64,000 nucleotides of DNA from Glaciecola sp947496235 (GTDB taxonomy: Bacteria > Pseudomonadota > Gammaproteobacteria > Enterobacterales > Alteromonadaceae). The translations under genes and the position numbers were made by a program. Under the pieces are notes generated by a model. The model searched no databases. It saw nothing but the letters and a program-made list of their open reading frames with translations, and was not told the DNA's origin. The stretch spans positions 496,001-560,000 of the forward strand of contig NZ_JBLWFH010000001.1 of assembly GCF_050306235.1 (NCBI RefSeq), given 5' to 3'. Below are positions 62,885 through 64,000 of the stretch, piece by piece. Within the stretch, counting starts at the first letter, position 1. Each line of letters starts with the position of its first letter.

Positions 62885-63796
62885 ATGAATGATATTAGTC
62901 TGATCGACCTAAAGCAGCTACGGGTCTTTAAAGCACTCTTAAAAGAGCGAAACGTGACACGTGCCGCCGCCCAGATGGGCCTTACTCAGCAGGCTGTAAG
63001 CGCTCAACTGAGCAAGCTAAGGGACACGTTTCAAGATCATCTATTCTTGCGCTCCGCACAGGGCATCATTCCCACGCCACTCGCCGAACAGCTTGAGCCA
63101 AGAGTAAATGCAGTGTTCGAGAGTCTTGCGGCATTAGCACCGCCTGACAGGTTCGATCCTGCCGAGGTGCAAACGACCTTTGCGATATCCGCAACGGATT
63201 ATGCTGTGGCAGTTATATTGCCCAGGTTGATGGCGAAGGTAAGAGCTCAAGCTCCAGGGCTAAAGCTGATTATCAGGGACTTTGAAAGCGATAGACTGTA
63301 TCCGCTCCTGACCTCTGGAGACCTCGATCTGGCTTTAACCTTTCCGGCGTTCGTCCCCAATAATTGTCAAACGAAATGGTTGTTCTCCGAGCACCACATC
63401 TGCGTAACAAGGAGCGACTCTCCATTGCAAAACCGGCAACTCTCCATTGGAGACATTGCCGACTTGCCTCAGATTATCGTCTCCCCGACAAGGGCAAACC
63501 TGATCGGTTCAGCGGATGACTGGTTTGCGAGCAAGGGCTACAGCCGAAATATCGTCATGTCGGTACCGAGCTTCTCAGCTGCACCGGCCTGTATCGCCTC
63601 AACCGACTGCATAGCCTTCCTGCCCTCACGCATTCTGCCGAATCCGCTGGTTCGTCCGATCCTGCTCGATGACTCGCCACCCTGCTTCGATGTCATTGCC
63701 GCATGGCACCCTTGCTCAAGCCGGGACCCGCTGCACAAGTGGATACTGTCACTTCTCCAGCAGGCATTCCCGGCGCAAGAAAGCACTAAACTATAG
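62885..63796 (+). CDS. LysR-family transcription regulator
   Basis: 303-residue regulator with an N-terminal winged helix-turn-helix (LKQLRVFKALLKERNVTRAAAQMGLTQQAVSAQLSKLRD) and a C-terminal ligand-binding domain of the NodD/SyrM-like type (TTFAISATDYAVAVILPRL). It is divergent from the aldehyde dehydrogenase pseudogene with a 160-base intergenic region, the usual LysR arrangement. Its present target may be the neighbouring OYE or the partial gene downstream. Effector unknown. Confidence 0.9.
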   Translation: MNDISLIDLKQLRVFKALLKERNVTRAAAQMGLTQQAVSAQLSKLRDTFQDHLFLRSAQGIIPTPLAEQLEPRVNAVFESLAALAPPDRFDPAEVQTTFAISATDYAVAVILPRLMAKVRAQAPGLKLIIRDFESDRLYPLLTSGDLDLALTFPAFVPNNCQTKWLFSEHHICVTRSDSPLQNRQLSIGDIADLPQIIVSPTRANLIGSADDWFASKGYSRNIVMSVPSFSAAPACIASTDCIAFLPSRILPNPLVRPILLDDSPPCFDVIAAWHPCSSRDPLHKWILSLLQQAFPAQESTKL

Positions 63797-63809
63797 GAGT
63801 GCCCTGCGG

Positions 63810-64000
63810 CTACCACTCAACAACGATTTTGCCAAAGTGGCTACCACTTTCCTGAAGCCGAAAAGCATCCGCTAAACGATCTAGAGGGAAACTGCAGTCG
63901 ATCACTGGGCGAAGATTGTTTTGTTTCAACGCTGCAACGTATTCCTGCTGCTGACGACGGCTGCCAACCACCAACCCTTGCAAGCGAGCCTGTTTGGCCA
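63810..64000 (-). CDS. Zinc-type alcohol dehydrogenase/quinone oxidoreductase, 3' end
   Basis: Partial gene; the last 63 codons read KQARLQGLVVGSRRQQQEYV and RPVIDCSFPLDRLADAFRLQ, ending ESGSHFGKIVVEW and a stop. This is the C-terminal end of a medium-chain dehydrogenase of the NADPH:quinone reductase/zinc alcohol dehydrogenase type. It converges with the LysR gene, 14 bases between stops. It extends the redox theme of the block beyond the window. Confidence 0.85.
   Translation of the reverse strand, partial: AKQARLQGLVVGSRRQQQEYVAALKQNNLRPVIDCSFPLDRLADAFRLQESGSHFGKIVVEW

Larger units (their letters stand above)
29240..64000. mobile_element. SXT/R391-family integrative conjugative element, right part
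   Basis: Placed at prfC and carrying setR, croS, slt, setD, setC, eex, traG, traH and traF in the order known for SXT/R391. The integrase, relaxase and other tra genes are not in the window, so the element continues beyond 64000 or has been rearranged. From about 40 kb the content is accessory: insertion sequences, an ABC exporter operon and a detoxification gene block, apparently in the variable site upstream of traF. The assignment of 43-64 kb to the element is inference from position only. Confidence 0.8.

Noticed and set aside
1..64000. CRISPR arrays, rRNA or tRNA genes
   Set aside because: No regularly spaced direct repeats, no cloverleaf-like sequence and no rRNA signatures were seen on either strand by reading; a covariance-model search was not possible.

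Overview
The window reads as a marine gammaproteobacterium of the Alteromonadales (Paraglaciecola/Aliiglaciecola/Alteromonas type). This rests on gene content and order (rnfG-rnfE-nth, prmB-aroC beside smrB, prfB-lysS, argS-prfC), a sodium-type flagellar motor protein MotY, and the AT-rich base composition of the first 29 kb. The assignment comes from recognised protein families, not a database search.

Bases 1-29.2 kb are ordinary chromosome: the end of the Rnf electron-transport operon and endonuclease III; a membrane TolB/TPR protein and a serine hydrolase separated by a leftover copy of the nth 3' end; a PLP decarboxylase paired with a GNAT acetyltransferase; glpQ, motY, rnt, bfd, grxD and sodB; the prmB-aroC-MFS operon and smrB; gshA; an Hpt protein, a pseudouridine synthase and a ketopantoate reductase; lysS, prfB (with its programmed +1 frameshift), an FMN reductase, argS and prfC.

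From about 29.2 kb the window enters the right end of an SXT/R391-family integrative conjugative element (ICE) integrated in the 5' end of prfC. The order is the family's: setR repressor, an operator region with four related palindromes, croS, two replication-like conserved genes, slt, setD, setC, eex, then traG, traH and traF on the other strand. SetC/SetD resemble FlhC/FlhD and are known to activate excision and transfer genes in SXT. The integrase end and most tra genes lie outside the window.

Upstream of traF, a variable hotspot in this ICE family, lies at least 24 kb of other DNA. It begins with nested insertion sequences: an IS4-family element (exact 10-bp target duplication) inside an IS5-family transposase gene, which itself abuts an IS630 remnant. 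Next come a complete yhiI-rbbA-yhhJ-type ABC exporter operon, a decayed IS3-family element, and about 1 kb of DNA with no readable gene.

From 50.9 kb to the end is a visibly GC-richer block of redox and electrophile-detoxification genes: MFS exporter, aldo/keto reductase, two Old Yellow Enzymes, a P460-like c-type cytochrome, a DJ-1/Hsp31 protein, an alkenal-type reductase, an iron alcohol dehydrogenase, Ohr, a semialdehyde dehydrogenase, an aldehyde dehydrogenase pseudogene, a LysR regulator and a partial quinone-oxidoreductase-type gene. Three copies of a 15-bp partly palindromic sequence, TAGACC(G/A)GTCnnCTA, lie in its promoter regions and suggest a shared TetR-type repressor that is not in the window. 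This ICE-borne, apparently co-regulated detoxification island, with its cytochrome-OYE overlap, is the best candidate here for a system worth new work.
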